From an uncultured Blautia sp. (GTDB lineage Bacteria > Bacillota > Clostridia > Lachnospirales > Lachnospiraceae), in the NCBI GenBank assembly GCA_934378195.1, contig CAKRPO010000001.1:121045-185044 (forward strand): a DNA stretch of 64,000 bases. The letters are read 5' to 3'. A model generated the notes under the pieces. The model did not search any database. It was not told the DNA's origin and was given only the letters and a program-made list of their open reading frames with translations. Below are positions 45,606 through 54,647 of this stretch, one piece after another. Positions within the stretch are counted from its first letter, which is position 1, and each line of letters begins with the position of its first letter. Both the position numbers and the translations under genes were made by a program.

Positions 45606-46478
45606 ATGCAGGAATTAAAACCAATTAAAGAAGGTAAAGTACGTGAGATTTATGATAACGGTGACAGTCTGATCATGGTAGCTACTGACCGCATCAGCTG
45701 TTTTGATGTTATCCTGAACAATGAAGTAACCAAAAAGGGAACTGTACTGACACAGATGTCCAAATTCTGGTTTGATCTGACCGAGGACATTCTGCCAAAC
45801 CACATGATTTCTGTTGATGTAAAAGACATGCCTGAATTCTTCCAGCAGGAGAAATATGCCGGAAAGTCCATGATGTGCCGCAAGCTGAACATGCTTCCTA
45901 TCGAATGTATCGTTCGTGGTTATATCACAGGCAGCGGTTGGAAGAGCTACCAGGAAAACGGTACCGTATGTGGAATCAAACTTCCTGAAGGATTAAAAGA
46001 ATCCGATAAGCTTCCTGAACCAATCTACACCCCGTCAACCAAGGCCGAGATTGGCGATCACGATGAGAATATCTCTTTCGAACAGAGTATTGCACACCTT
46101 GAGAAATATTTTCCGGGCAGAGGTCAGGAACTTGCAGAGAAGCTTCGTGACAACACCATCGCTCTCTACAAGAAATGTGCTGAATATGCTCTGAGCAAAG
46201 GTATCATCATTGCAGATACCAAATTCGAATTTGGTCTCGACGAAGACGGCAACATGGTCATCGGAGATGAGATGCTTACACCGGACAGCTCCCGTTTCTG
46301 GCCAGCAGAAGGCTATGAAGCAGGTCACGGACAGCCATCCTTTGACAAACAGTTTGCACGTGACTGGCTCAAAGCTAATCCGGACAATAACTGGACACTT
46401 CCACAGGAAATCGTAGATAAGACCATCGAAAAATACCTGCAGGCATACAAAATGCTCACAGGCAAAGACCTCGACTAA
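45606..46478 (+). CDS. purC: SAICAR synthetase
   Basis: Purine-pathway enzyme of 290 aa joining CAIR and aspartate. It has [21 protein letters not shown] near the N-terminus, [15 protein letters not shown] and [16 protein letters not shown] chose ATG 45606, 9 nt after GAGGTG; the ATG at 45588 lies before that site. It is longer than E. coli PurC (237 aa), in line with the 290-300 aa type. Confidence 0.94.
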   Translation: MQELKPIKEGKVREIYDNGDSLIMVATDRISCFDVILNNEVTKKGTVLTQMSKFWFDLTEDILPNHMISVDVKDMPEFFQQEKYAGKSMMCRKLNMLPIECIVRGYITGSGWKSYQENGTVCGIKLPEGLKESDKLPEPIYTPSTKAEIGDHDENISFEQSIAHLEKYFPGRGQELAEKLRDNTIALYKKCAEYALSKGIIIADTKFEFGLDEDGNMVIGDEMLTPDSSRFWPAEGYEAGHGQPSFDKQFARDWLKANPDNNWTLPQEIVDKTIEKYLQAYKMLTGKDLD

Positions 46479-46505
46479 TATATATTAAAGGAGTGAATTT
46501 TACGA

Positions 46506-47810
46506 GTGGACGCAAGTGACACTTATCAGCTAATTATTCTGATCATTTTATTAGCATTATCCGCATTTTTTTCATCTAACGAAACTGCTCTGATGGCAGT
46601 CAACAAGATCCGGTTACGCACCCTTTCTGACGAAGGCAATAAACGCGCAGCCAAAGTTCTGGACATCGTAGAGAACCATACTCCAAAAATGCTCAGTGCT
46701 ATCCTGATCGGAAATAACCTTGTTAATATCACCGCCTCCTCTCTTGCTACATCACTGGCATACAGCTTTGGCGGATACATGGTGAGTATCGCCACAGCTG
46801 CGCTGACTGTGGCAATCCTTATATTCGGTGAGATTACACCTAAGAACTATGCTACACTGAATGCAGAAAAGATCACATTACGCTATATTCCGATCCTCAG
46901 CTTTTTCATGACGATCATGACTCCGTTTATTTTTATCATCAATTTGTTTTCAAAGATCTTTATGAAACTACTTCATGTAGATCCGGATGCAGCAAATACG
47001 GCTATGACAGAGGAAGAGCTCCGTACGATCGTAGATGTCAGTCACGAAGATGGGGTCATTGAATCCGATGAAAAGAAAATGATCTACAACGTATTTGATC
47101 TGGGAGATGCTGATGCAAAGGATATCATGGTTCCAAGAGTCAATGTTTCTTTTGCAGACGTAAATTCCACTTATGAGGAACTGATCGATATTTTCCGCGA
47201 AGATCGCTTTACCCGTCTTCCTGTATATGAAAATACACAGGATAATATTGTAGGAATCATCAATATGAAGGATCTTCTTCTGTATGATTCCAGTGAAGCC
47301 TTCAATATCCGCGATTATCTTCGTAAGCCTCATTTTACTTATGAATATAAGGATATTTCTGAGCTTCTGGTAGAAATGCGTGAATCCACATTCAACATTG
47401 CTATTGTCCTTGATGAATATGGCGAAATGACCGGGCTCATCACTCTGGAAGACATTCTGGAAGAAATTGTCGGAGAAATCCATGATGAATACGATGAGAG
47501 CGAAAATGAGCTTATCAAGAAACTTTCAGATCGTGAATATATCGTTGAAGGCTCCATGAGTCTTGACGATGTGAACGATCATTTGGGCACACGCCTTGAT
47601 TCGGAAGATTATGATTCTCTGGGCGGTCTGATTATCGAACATCTGGATCGACTTCCGGTTGCCGGTGATCAGGTTATCACAGATGATGGTATTCGCCTTG
47701 TAGTTGACAAACTGGACAAAAACCGCATCGAAAGTGTACGTGTTTTTCTTCCGAAGAAACCTGCATCTGAAACAGAATCCGATAGTTCTGTTTCAGTCAG
47801 GGAATCCTGA
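46506..47810 (+). CDS. CNNM/CorC-type membrane protein (hemolysin family)
   Basis: Protein of 434 aa with four hydrophobic segments of a DUF21/CNNM domain (FFSSNETALMAVNKIRL motif at about 22-38), a CBS pair (DIMVPRVNVSFAD, then DEYGEMTGLITLEDILEEIVGEI) and a C-terminal CorC/HlyC domain. Family members move magnesium or related ions. The start is GTG at 46506, with AAAGGAG rather far upstream (12 nt). No in-frame ATG is nearer. Confidence 0.9.
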   Translation: MDASDTYQLIILIILLALSAFFSSNETALMAVNKIRLRTLSDEGNKRAAKVLDIVENHTPKMLSAILIGNNLVNITASSLATSLAYSFGGYMVSIATAALTVAILIFGEITPKNYATLNAEKITLRYIPILSFFMTIMTPFIFIINLFSKIFMKLLHVDPDAANTAMTEEELRTIVDVSHEDGVIESDEKKMIYNVFDLGDADAKDIMVPRVNVSFADVNSTYEELIDIFREDRFTRLPVYENTQDNIVGIINMKDLLLYDSSEAFNIRDYLRKPHFTYEYKDISELLVEMRESTFNIAIVLDEYGEMTGLITLEDILEEIVGEIHDEYDESENELIKKLSDREYIVEGSMSLDDVNDHLGTRLDSEDYDSLGGLIIEHLDRLPVAGDQVITDDGIRLVVDKLDKNRIESVRVFLPKKPASETESDSSVSVRES

Positions 47811-47832
47811 ACATAACAACCCCAATATACAG

Positions 47833-47876
47833 AAGAGCTATTCCTTATTCATAGATTTACAGGAATAGCTCTTTTT
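47833..47876 (+). terminator. Terminator after the CNNM gene
   Basis: Perfect 13-bp stem (47833-47845 with 47861-47873) ending in T6. Confidence 0.92.
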
Positions 47877-47904
47877 TCTTCGCCATAACCAATATTATAT
47901 TTTT

Positions 47905-47943
47905 TTATAAAGCAAGTGCTTCTTCTCGTGTAATGTGCTCCAT
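47905..47943 (-). pseudogene. N-terminal scar of an HDIG-domain gene
   Basis: A 12-codon ORF (ATG 47943, stop TAA) preceded by GGGGAGAG. The peptide MEHITREEALAL looks like the first residues of clostridial HDIG-domain phosphohydrolases, from memory. The rest of the gene is missing and is replaced by A/T-rich DNA and a terminator. A chance leader peptide is the alternative. Confidence 0.35.
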
Positions 47944-48072
47944 AATTGTCTCTCCCCTTATTGCTTTGTTTTCTTTATACTATATTTCTTTTTTGAAAAA
48001 AAAGCAAGAAAGCTCAGCAGTCTTATTTTGCAATCGTTTTCACAAAGCCGACACAGATGTTTTAACGTAACT

Positions 48073-49548
48073 TTATTTTTTCTTTATATGAATCGCCTTC
48101 GGATACATCTGCTGAAGATTCAGAACCTCTTCATATACAGCTTCATTATTTTTTATAATCACTGCAAGTCTCTCTTTTGCCTGATTCAGCTGGTGAAAAA
48201 GGATTCGTACATCTGACATTTTTCCATCTTTATGCTCTGTCGTTCTCAGATATCCTGTCTCATCGTAATAATATCTCTCATCTAACAATGTCACCATCCG
48301 TTCTGTATCACGAAGTGCCGCACTGTTTACAGATGCGGAAGCTGTTATTTTATCCTGATATGTATATCCTCTCCGGGCATAATCCTGTAACAGATTCCCA
48401 GCTTCCATCTCATCGTTCGCATAAACCACTTCTATATTCGGATAATATCTTGAACCTCTTTTCTCCGGCAAATGCATGATATTCTGAATAAAAGAAGAAA
48501 GCTCTGCATTTGTACGGATTCGATCAGTCAAATGAAATTTCTGTATACCTGGCAGGTTCTCCATCGCCTTCATAACCGTACCGTCCATTTCCTCAGGTGA
48601 GATCATACTCTCGGAATCACTGGAAAATATTACTGGCTGATTATTACGTATGGCCTTCAACAAAATATCTAATTCATTTACTGACAGCAAATGTGCCTCA
48701 TCTATCAGAATTGCACTGTAAACAGTCAAATCAATTGTTTCACTAATCTGACCATTGGACAGAAAATCAATTCTTTGCAAACGTTCGTGCAAAATCTTCC
48801 ATTCTTCTCCTGCCTCTCCGCAATGAACCATGCATACTCTCTGACGAACAGACAATTTCATTGCAATATCATAGAGGAGCAAAGATTTTCCTGTTCCCGG
48901 AAGTCCGCTGAACCAGAAATATCCTGTATGCTCTGCACGAAGCTTTTTGAGAATCTGCCGTTCAATATCTCGTTGCTGTGAAGTCAGAAAATACTCTTTT
49001 CGAAGGAAGCGTGCAGGTTCCGTCACTGGCGATATCAAATAGAGCTCTGCCTGAAAAAGATCTTCAATATTACCATCATAATCCGTGCTTTCTTTTTGAA
49101 GAGCAATACACAGCTGCTTCCAGTCTGCTTCTATAATATGATCATGGTTTGTCAGTTTCACAAGCCGGTTCTGACTGCTGATATAGGTATAAGAATGAAT
49201 CGGCTTTCCAAGAACAGACAGATAATATCGATTTTGTATCAGCTGCTTACGAATTGCCTCATCAGATACCGCGCCGCTTTTAAGTTCAATATTAACAATC
49301 TGTTCTTCTTTGATCTGCAAAAGATCAAATTCTTTTCCAAGTCTGGGAATCTGAAAAGAATAGAAAAAACGAAGAATATACACATCTGGCATATACTCTT
49401 CCAGTTTTCTGACCAGTGCCTTCATACTATCCAGTTCCCATTTACGAACCTTCAGAAAATACTCTCTTCCCGACAGCTGACGTTCTAGTTTCTGCACAGA
49501 ATCAATTGTTTGCTCTCTTGTGATTGTATAGATAGAGATGGATTTCAT
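48073..49548 (-). CDS. PD-(D/E)XK nuclease-like + P-loop ATPase protein
   Basis: Protein of 491 aa. The N-terminal part has a restriction-nuclease-like core (Asp75 in EFDLLQI, Glu88-x-Lys90 in NIELKSG, then a Gln helix). It is followed by a DUF2075/SF1-like P-loop ATPase: Walker A GLPGTGKS at 215-222, Walker B ILIDEAHLL at 280-288, a sensor Ser/Asp in FSSDSES, and LTDRIRTN. The usual C-terminal helicase motifs V-VI are not evident. It is transcribed alone. A DNA-repair or phage-defence role is plausible but unproven. Confidence 0.7.
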   Translation of the reverse strand: MKSISIYTITREQTIDSVQKLERQLSGREYFLKVRKWELDSMKALVRKLEEYMPDVYILRFFYSFQIPRLGKEFDLLQIKEEQIVNIELKSGAVSDEAIRKQLIQNRYYLSVLGKPIHSYTYISSQNRLVKLTNHDHIIEADWKQLCIALQKESTDYDGNIEDLFQAELYLISPVTEPARFLRKEYFLTSQQRDIERQILKKLRAEHTGYFWFSGLPGTGKSLLLYDIAMKLSVRQRVCMVHCGEAGEEWKILHERLQRIDFLSNGQISETIDLTVYSAILIDEAHLLSVNELDILLKAIRNNQPVIFSSDSESMISPEEMDGTVMKAMENLPGIQKFHLTDRIRTNAELSSFIQNIMHLPEKRGSRYYPNIEVVYANDEMEAGNLLQDYARRGYTYQDKITASASVNSAALRDTERMVTLLDERYYYDETGYLRTTEHKDGKMSDVRILFHQLNQAKERLAVIIKNNEAVYEEVLNLQQMYPKAIHIKKK

Positions 49549-49593
49549 TTTCCAATCCTCCGGCCTCGTTATGTCGATGTTTCTTTTATAATA

Positions 49594-50079
49594 TCATTTG
49601 ACTTTGTCTGCAATCTCTGCCCAAGCTTCTTTCAGCCGCTCCAGTGAATATCCGGCATTGGCAGGACTTGTCGACGGAAGTTTCTGTATCTCGATTCCGT
49701 TTACCGGATAAATATACTTCTTATATAATTCATAAGCTTTTCCACCATTTGTATAGATGGTCTGAATATCTGCTGTCGCAAGAATTTCCGACAGATCATT
49801 CGGAATTACATCTCGGATACTGGCATCCGATGAGCCTTCAATCTCGCAGCTCTGAATCACATCCCATACGGCAATATGATTCGCCAGAAGCATCTCCTTC
49901 TTCTCCTCAATCGTCTGAGGCACTTCACATCCCAGAACCCCAGCAAGTACTTTCCAAAAACGATTCTGCTTATGACCGTAAAAAAACTGCTGTTCTCTGG
50001 ATTTTACAGATGGGAAACTACCCAGTATCAGGATACGGGAATTTCTGTCATATACAGGTGCTATTGTATGTTTTATCAT
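49594..50079 (-). CDS. Family 6 DNA glycosylase (hypoxanthine-DNA glycosylase)
   Basis: UDG-superfamily enzyme of 161 aa. The motif LILGSFPSVKSREQQFFYGH (near residue 17) and LPSTSPANA near the end are characteristic of the deoxyinosine/hypoxanthine-DNA glycosylase group. It removes deaminated adenine from DNA. It lies 12 nt after rlmD on the same strand and completes, with ung at 1.8 kb, two deaminated-base glycosylases in this window. Confidence 0.88.
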   Translation of the reverse strand: MIKHTIAPVYDRNSRILILGSFPSVKSREQQFFYGHKQNRFWKVLAGVLGCEVPQTIEEKKEMLLANHIAVWDVIQSCEIEGSSDASIRDVIPNDLSEILATADIQTIYTNGGKAYELYKKYIYPVNGIEIQKLPSTSPANAGYSLERLKEAWAEIADKVK

Positions 50080-50091
50080 ATTTTTACTCTT

Positions 50092-51441
50092 TTATTTTCG
50101 ATCCAATTTCACAACAGTTTCACAATGTTCCGTTGCAGGGAACATATCCACCGGCACGGCAGTGACGGCTCTGTATCCATGTTTGGTCAGATATTTAAGG
50201 TCACGGGCAAGTGTTGTCGGATCACAGGATACGTAAACGACGCGCTTTGGTTTCAATGTCACAACCGATGACAGAAACTTCTCATCACTGCCGCTTCGTG
50301 GCGGATCCATAAATACCACATCTGCACTTTCGCCCTCGTCCGCCATCTGGCGCATAAATACACCAGCATCATTCTGATAAAAACGCACATTTTTAATTCC
50401 ATTGCGCTTCGCGTTCACGATTGCATCTTTTACCGCATCCGGATTCAACTCCACGCTGATGACTTCTTTTGCTTTGTCACTGGCGATCAGACCGATCGTT
50501 CCGATTCCACAGTATGCATCAATCACTCTTTCTTTGCCTGTAAGACCAGCGAGTTCAATTGCCTTTGTATAAAGTTTCTCTGTCTGGACTGTATTTACCT
50601 GGTAGAAAGACTTAGATGAAATACGGAAGGTATGACCACAAAGTTCATCTTCAATGTACCCTTTGCCGTACAGTACTGTTTCTTTTTCTCCAAGGATCAT
50701 ACTGGTTTTCTGATTGTTTACATTCAGAACGATTGTTGTGATCTCCGGATGAAGTTTCCGAAGTGCCTTGATAAAGTTATTCTTGGATGGAAGGATCGGT
50801 GATCCCAGCACCAGCACGACCATCACCTGACCACTGTGATGTCCGGTGCGTATCAGCACATGGCGAAACAGCCCATATCCGGTATCTTCATTATATGTCT
50901 TGATCTTAAAAGATTTCAGAAGATCACGGATGTCACGGATGATCGCATCTGCCCGTTTGTCTTCGATCAGACATTCATCTACCGGCACAATGAAATGCGT
51001 TCCCTGCTGATACGTACCGGAAATAACTGTGCCGTCTTTGCGATGACCAAATACTGCATGCACTTTGTTTCTGTAGTGAAACGGATCTTCCATTCCTATG
51101 ATCTTCTCGGTGCCGCAGTATGGCTTCAGAAGTTTACTTACCTGCTTCTGCTTCTGCTTCAACTGTTTCTCATATGGCATATCCAGAAGCTGACATCCGC
51201 CACACTTTCCATGTACCGGACAAAGTGATTTCTCAGGCTTCCTTGAAACCGCTTTTTTCTGCTCTGGTTTCTCTGCTTTTTTTATAGATTTCTTTGTATT
51301 TGGTTTTACAGAAATCTTCTTTTCCTGTTGCTTCTTTCCTGTTACGTCATCCTTTTTGGTCTTGCTATATTTTTTATATGTTTTCTCAACTTTAAAGCTT
51401 TGTTTTTTTTCCGTTCTTTTTTCTGTTTTCTTCGTTGCCAT
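50092..51441 (-). CDS. rlmD: 23S rRNA (uracil-5) methyltransferase
   Basis: RumA/TrmA-family enzyme of 449 aa. It has a 4Fe-4S-type cluster motif (CPVHGKCGGCQ, about residues 73-83), the SAM site DAYCGIGTIGL, MDPPRSGSD, and the nucleophile Cys in VYVSCDPTTLARD. In place of a TRAM domain the first 70 residues are a Lys-rich, low-complexity tail, probably an RNA-binding extension. Whether it modifies U1939 or U747 cannot be told. The upstream radical SAM gene ends directly at its start. Confidence 0.88.
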   Translation of the reverse strand: MATKKTEKRTEKKQSFKVEKTYKKYSKTKKDDVTGKKQQEKKISVKPNTKKSIKKAEKPEQKKAVSRKPEKSLCPVHGKCGGCQLLDMPYEKQLKQKQKQVSKLLKPYCGTEKIIGMEDPFHYRNKVHAVFGHRKDGTVISGTYQQGTHFIVPVDECLIEDKRADAIIRDIRDLLKSFKIKTYNEDTGYGLFRHVLIRTGHHSGQVMVVLVLGSPILPSKNNFIKALRKLHPEITTIVLNVNNQKTSMILGEKETVLYGKGYIEDELCGHTFRISSKSFYQVNTVQTEKLYTKAIELAGLTGKERVIDAYCGIGTIGLIASDKAKEVISVELNPDAVKDAIVNAKRNGIKNVRFYQNDAGVFMRQMADEGESADVVFMDPPRSGSDEKFLSSVVTLKPKRVVYVSCDPTTLARDLKYLTKHGYRAVTAVPVDMFPATEHCETVVKLDRK

Positions 51442-52359
51442 TTATACTCCTTCTCCATCAAATTCCGGTATAAAACTTTCTTTTGCCGTTTCACCCTCCT
51501 GCATAAATCCATTTTTCAGTCCAAGTGAAATCGCATAATCGATCAGTCTTTCATACTCTCTGTCCGTTACTTTTCTCGATAACTGTGGATCTTCCTTCAT
51601 CGCCGGCATTGGTGTATACTGATTCATCATACTGACATAAATTCTATCACCATAGGTTTCATAAAGGTATTTTAACACATTTTTTGCATCTTTTACATGC
51701 CCTGGCAATAACAGCAGTCGGACGATCACTCCTTTTTTCATCATATCACGATTGTCAAATTCTGCTTCACCAACCTGTCGTGTCATTTCACTCAAAGCTT
51801 CTTTTGCAATTTGGGGATAATTTTCTGCATGAGAATATTTTTTTGCCAGACCAGTATCCATGTATTTGAAATCCGGAAGATAAATATCTACCAGCCCGTC
51901 CAGTATTTTCAAAGCTTCTGCATTTTCATAACCGCTGCTGTTATATACAACCGGAATATGCAGTCCCTGTTCTTTTGCCGTTGTCAGAGCGACAGCAACC
52001 TGTGGCAAATAATGTCCTGCCGTTACCAGATTAATGTTATTTGCCCCCTGCTCCTGCAACTGAAAAAAGAGTTCTGCCAGGTGTTCCAATGTAATCTTTT
52101 TTCCACTCTGTCCTCTGGATATTCTTCTGTTCTGGCAAAAACTGCACCCCAGTGAACATCCAGAAAAAAATACAGCTCCCGATCCTTCTTTTCCAGAAAT
52201 ACAGGGCTCCTCCCACATATGGAGAGCAGCTCTTGAAACCATAATCTCTGCATCTGTACCACAGAATCCCTTCTGACCGGCCATACGGTCTGCTCCGCAG
52301 TTTCGCGGGCAGAGCCGGCATTCTTTCATCCATGGTCTGATTTTATCTGTTACATCCAT
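51442..52359 (-). CDS. Radical SAM protein (PflA-like, COG1313 type)
   Basis: Protein of 305 aa. The radical SAM motif is CSLGCSFCQN (C-x3-C-x2-C). An N-terminal Cys cluster (ECRLCPRNCG, then GFCG) may hold a second cluster. It resembles pyruvate-formate-lyase activating-enzyme relatives of unknown substrate. It heads a radical SAM-rlmD-glycosylase run on the minus strand, with a TAGGAGAT site before its ATG. Confidence 0.85.
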   Translation of the reverse strand: MDVTDKIRPWMKECRLCPRNCGADRMAGQKGFCGTDAEIMVSRAALHMWEEPCISGKEGSGAVFFSGCSLGCSFCQNRRISRGQSGKKITLEHLAELFFQLQEQGANNINLVTAGHYLPQVAVALTTAKEQGLHIPVVYNSSGYENAEALKILDGLVDIYLPDFKYMDTGLAKKYSHAENYPQIAKEALSEMTRQVGEAEFDNRDMMKKGVIVRLLLLPGHVKDAKNVLKYLYETYGDRIYVSMMNQYTPMPAMKEDPQLSRKVTDREYERLIDYAISLGLKNGFMQEGETAKESFIPEFDGEGV

Positions 52360-52408
52360 GAGGTTTTATCTCCTATACTGCATAATTCCCTCACATCAAA
52401 AAGTTCTT

Positions 52409-52444
52409 AATTCAAGAATGCCTCGGCATTCTTGCTGCGAGATG
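52409..52444. repeat. REP-like palindromic repeat, copy 2
   Basis: A 36-nt copy of the repeat at 88-123 (35 of 36 identical). Here the palindrome is better: 10-bp arms (CAAGAATGCC and GGCATTCTTG) with a 2-nt loop. It lies 50 nt upstream of the radical SAM gene. Confidence 0.75.
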
Positions 52445-52580
52445 CGCAGAAGAAGCTTCTTTCCTGTGAAGTCTGTTTTTATATTTTCGATTCTGTTCTC
52501 TCTACCGGACAATTACATATTCTGAACTGTAAGGATACCACAAATTTCGTTCCTTTTCCACTCCTCTTGTATTACAAATT
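52445..52580. other. Intergenic DNA between repeat and MITE
   Basis: I see no gene, RNA motif or strong promoter here. The last nine bases (52572-52580) are the left target-site copy of the MITE. Confidence 0.5.
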
Positions 52581-52722
52581 GTCACTGTTCACTCCGTTCA
52601 CAGCAACTTGGTCAAAATCCATTCCAAATCACCTTCGGTGATGGGATTTTGCCCCGTATGTCTCGGGATTTTGCCATATGCATGGCAAAACACCTCGCGG
52701 AATATTACCTGTGAACAGTAAC
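52581..52722. mobile_element. MITE-like insertion, 142 bp, 9-bp target duplication
   Basis: The ends GTCACTGTTCAC (52581-52592) and GTGAACAGTAAC (52711-52722) are 12-bp inverted repeats with one mismatch. The element is flanked by the direct repeat TTACAAATT (52572-52580 and 52723-52731), a 9-bp target duplication. Inside are perfect hairpins ATCACC-TTC-GGTGAT and TTTTGCCA-TATGCA-TGGCAAAA and a twice-used GGGATTTTGCC. There is no ORF, so it must move by a transposase in trans. Confidence 0.85.
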
Positions 52723-52761
52723 TTACAAATTTACATCTATTTAAATAACGCCCTCCATCCG

Positions 52762-52790
52762 TTGACAAATATATTTTCTTATTTTATAAT
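52762..52790 (+). promoter_or_regulatory. Consensus ilvBN promoter
   Basis: Perfect hexamers: TTGACA (52762-52767), 17-bp spacer, TATAAT (52785-52790). The start is expected near 52797. It lies 30 bp right of the MITE. Confidence 0.85.
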
Positions 52791-52801
52791 TATTACATAA
52801 T

Positions 52802-52849
52802 TGTACCGCGGATTTCCATCCTGAGTATTTTATATGCTTAGGATTTTTT
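52802..52849 (+). terminator. Leader terminator of ilvBN, T-box-like remnant
   Basis: ATCCTGAG (about 52820-52827) pairs with CTTAGGAT (about 52836-52843, one G-T pair), then T7. It follows GTACCGCGGA (about 52803-52812), which shares 9 nt with the T-box core GGTACCGCGG. The leader is only about 25 nt before the hairpin, too short for a full T-box. An ATG at 52851 touches the T-run and is not the gene start. Confidence 0.6.
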
Positions 52850-52916
52850 TATGCAGCAAATTACTCTGCAAAATTGCCGTCTTACCGTACTAAATTTGAT
52901 TAAGGAGGTAATCTAT

Positions 52917-54635
52917 TTGAGACAGATTTCAGGAAATAAATTACTGGTAAAAGCCTTAAAAGAAGAAGGTGTCACAACCTTATTTGGCTATCCTGGTGCA
53001 TGTACTATCGATATCAGTGATGAATTATACAAACAGAGCGGGATTGATATCATACTGCCACGACATGAACAGGCCCTGGTGCATGAAGCCGATGCTTATG
53101 CAAGAACCACCGGTAAAGTCGGTGTCTGTCTGGTAACCAGTGGCCCTGGTGCCACTAACCTTGTCACCGGACTTGCGACAGCTAATTATGACAGTGTTCC
53201 TCTTGTATGCTTTACCGGACAGGTTGCAAGACATCTGATTGGAAATGACGCTTTTCAGGAAGTTGACATTGTCGGTATCACCCGCAGCATCACCAAATAT
53301 GGAGTTACAGTTCGTAACCGTGAAGATCTCGGACGTATCATCAAAGAAGCTTTCTATATTGCAAGAACTGGTCGTCCGGGTCCTGTTCTTATCGATCTGC
53401 CCAAAGACGTTATGGCTGAACTTGGCAGTGCTGAATACCCGAAGAATGTTAATATCCGCGGCTATAAACCAAACACCAGTGTACATATGGGACAGTTGAA
53501 GAAAGCTCTGAAAATGCTACAGAAAGCAAAAAAACCTCTTTTTCTGGCAGGCGGCGGTGTCAATATTGCAAATGCCAATGACATCTTTACCTCTGTTGTA
53601 GAAAAGACTCAGGTACCGGTCGTTACTACAGTTATGGGACGTGGTGCCATTTCCACCAGACATCCTCTTTTTATCGGAAATCTCGGTATGCATGGTGCAT
53701 ATGCAGCAAATATGGCAGTCACCAACTGTGATCTCCTGTTCTCTATCGGCACACGTTTTAATGATCGTATTACCGGTAAACTCCATGAATTTGCTCCAAA
53801 TGCACAGATCGTTCACATTGATATTGATACTGCTTCTATTTCCAGAAACATCCATGTCGATGTTCCAATCGTTGCCGATGCCAATGAAGCAATCACAAAG
53901 ATGGCTGAATATGTAACAGAATGCAATACAAAGAAATGGCGTACAGAAATCGAAGCGTGGAAAAACGAACACCCGCTTTCCATGAGAAACCGTCCTTTGA
54001 TGGGACCTCTTGATATCTTCAATGAAATCAATAAACAATTCGATAAAGCCATCATCGTTACAGATGTTGGACAACACCAGATGCTGACTTCTCAGTTCAT
54101 TGATATCACCGAGAACCGCAAACTTATCATGTCCGGTGGACTTGGCACAATGGGATACGGTCTTCCGGGTGCGATTGGTGCACAGCTTGGTAATCCAGGT
54201 GTTCCGGTTATTTCAATCTCTGGTGACGGTGGCATACAGATGAATATTCAGGAACTGGCAACAGCAGTTCTTGAAGAGCTTCCAATCATCAACTGTATTT
54301 TCAACAATACATATCTTGGTATGGTACGTCAGTGGCAAAAGCTTTTCTACGGAAAGCGCTACTCTATGACCAATTTAAGATCTGGCGCTCTTTCCCGTCG
54401 TACCAACGGCGAAGAATATCCGAAATATACGCCGGACTTCATCAAACTTGCTGAAAGCTATGGTGCAAAAGGAATCCGTGTAACCAGACGCGAAGAAATT
54501 GCTGCTGCTTTTGAAGAAGCAAGAAAGAGCACAAAAGTACCTACTGTGATTGAATTTATCATTGATCCGGAAGAAATGGTTTATCCAATGGTCAAACCAG
54601 GCGGCACACTGGCTGATCTGATCATGGATTGTTAG
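52917..54635 (+). CDS. ilvB: Acetolactate synthase, large subunit
   Basis: ThDP enzyme of 572 aa starting branched-chain amino acid synthesis from pyruvate. It has the catalytic Glu in PRHEQALVHEADAYAR, the ThDP motif SGDGGIQMNIQELATAV-x-NN, and an FAD-type middle domain. I chose a TTG start at 52917 because AAGGAGG lies 8 nt upstream and the product starts RQISGNKLLVKALKEEG as in homologues. The ATG at 52851 would add 22 residues encoded from the terminator tail. It forms an operon with ilvN. Confidence 0.94.
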   Translation: MRQISGNKLLVKALKEEGVTTLFGYPGACTIDISDELYKQSGIDIILPRHEQALVHEADAYARTTGKVGVCLVTSGPGATNLVTGLATANYDSVPLVCFTGQVARHLIGNDAFQEVDIVGITRSITKYGVTVRNREDLGRIIKEAFYIARTGRPGPVLIDLPKDVMAELGSAEYPKNVNIRGYKPNTSVHMGQLKKALKMLQKAKKPLFLAGGGVNIANANDIFTSVVEKTQVPVVTTVMGRGAISTRHPLFIGNLGMHGAYAANMAVTNCDLLFSIGTRFNDRITGKLHEFAPNAQIVHIDIDTASISRNIHVDVPIVADANEAITKMAEYVTECNTKKWRTEIEAWKNEHPLSMRNRPLMGPLDIFNEINKQFDKAIIVTDVGQHQMLTSQFIDITENRKLIMSGGLGTMGYGLPGAIGAQLGNPGVPVISISGDGGIQMNIQELATAVLEELPIINCIFNNTYLGMVRQWQKLFYGKRYSMTNLRSGALSRRTNGEEYPKYTPDFIKLAESYGAKGIRVTRREEIAAAFEEARKSTKVPTVIEFIIDPEEMVYPMVKPGGTLADLIMDC

Positions 54636-54647
54636 GAGGAATCAGGA

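Noticed and set aside
52851-52916. ATG 52851 as ilvB start
   Set aside because: It touches the terminator T-run, has no ribosome site and adds residues absent from the family. TTG 52917 has AAGGAGG.
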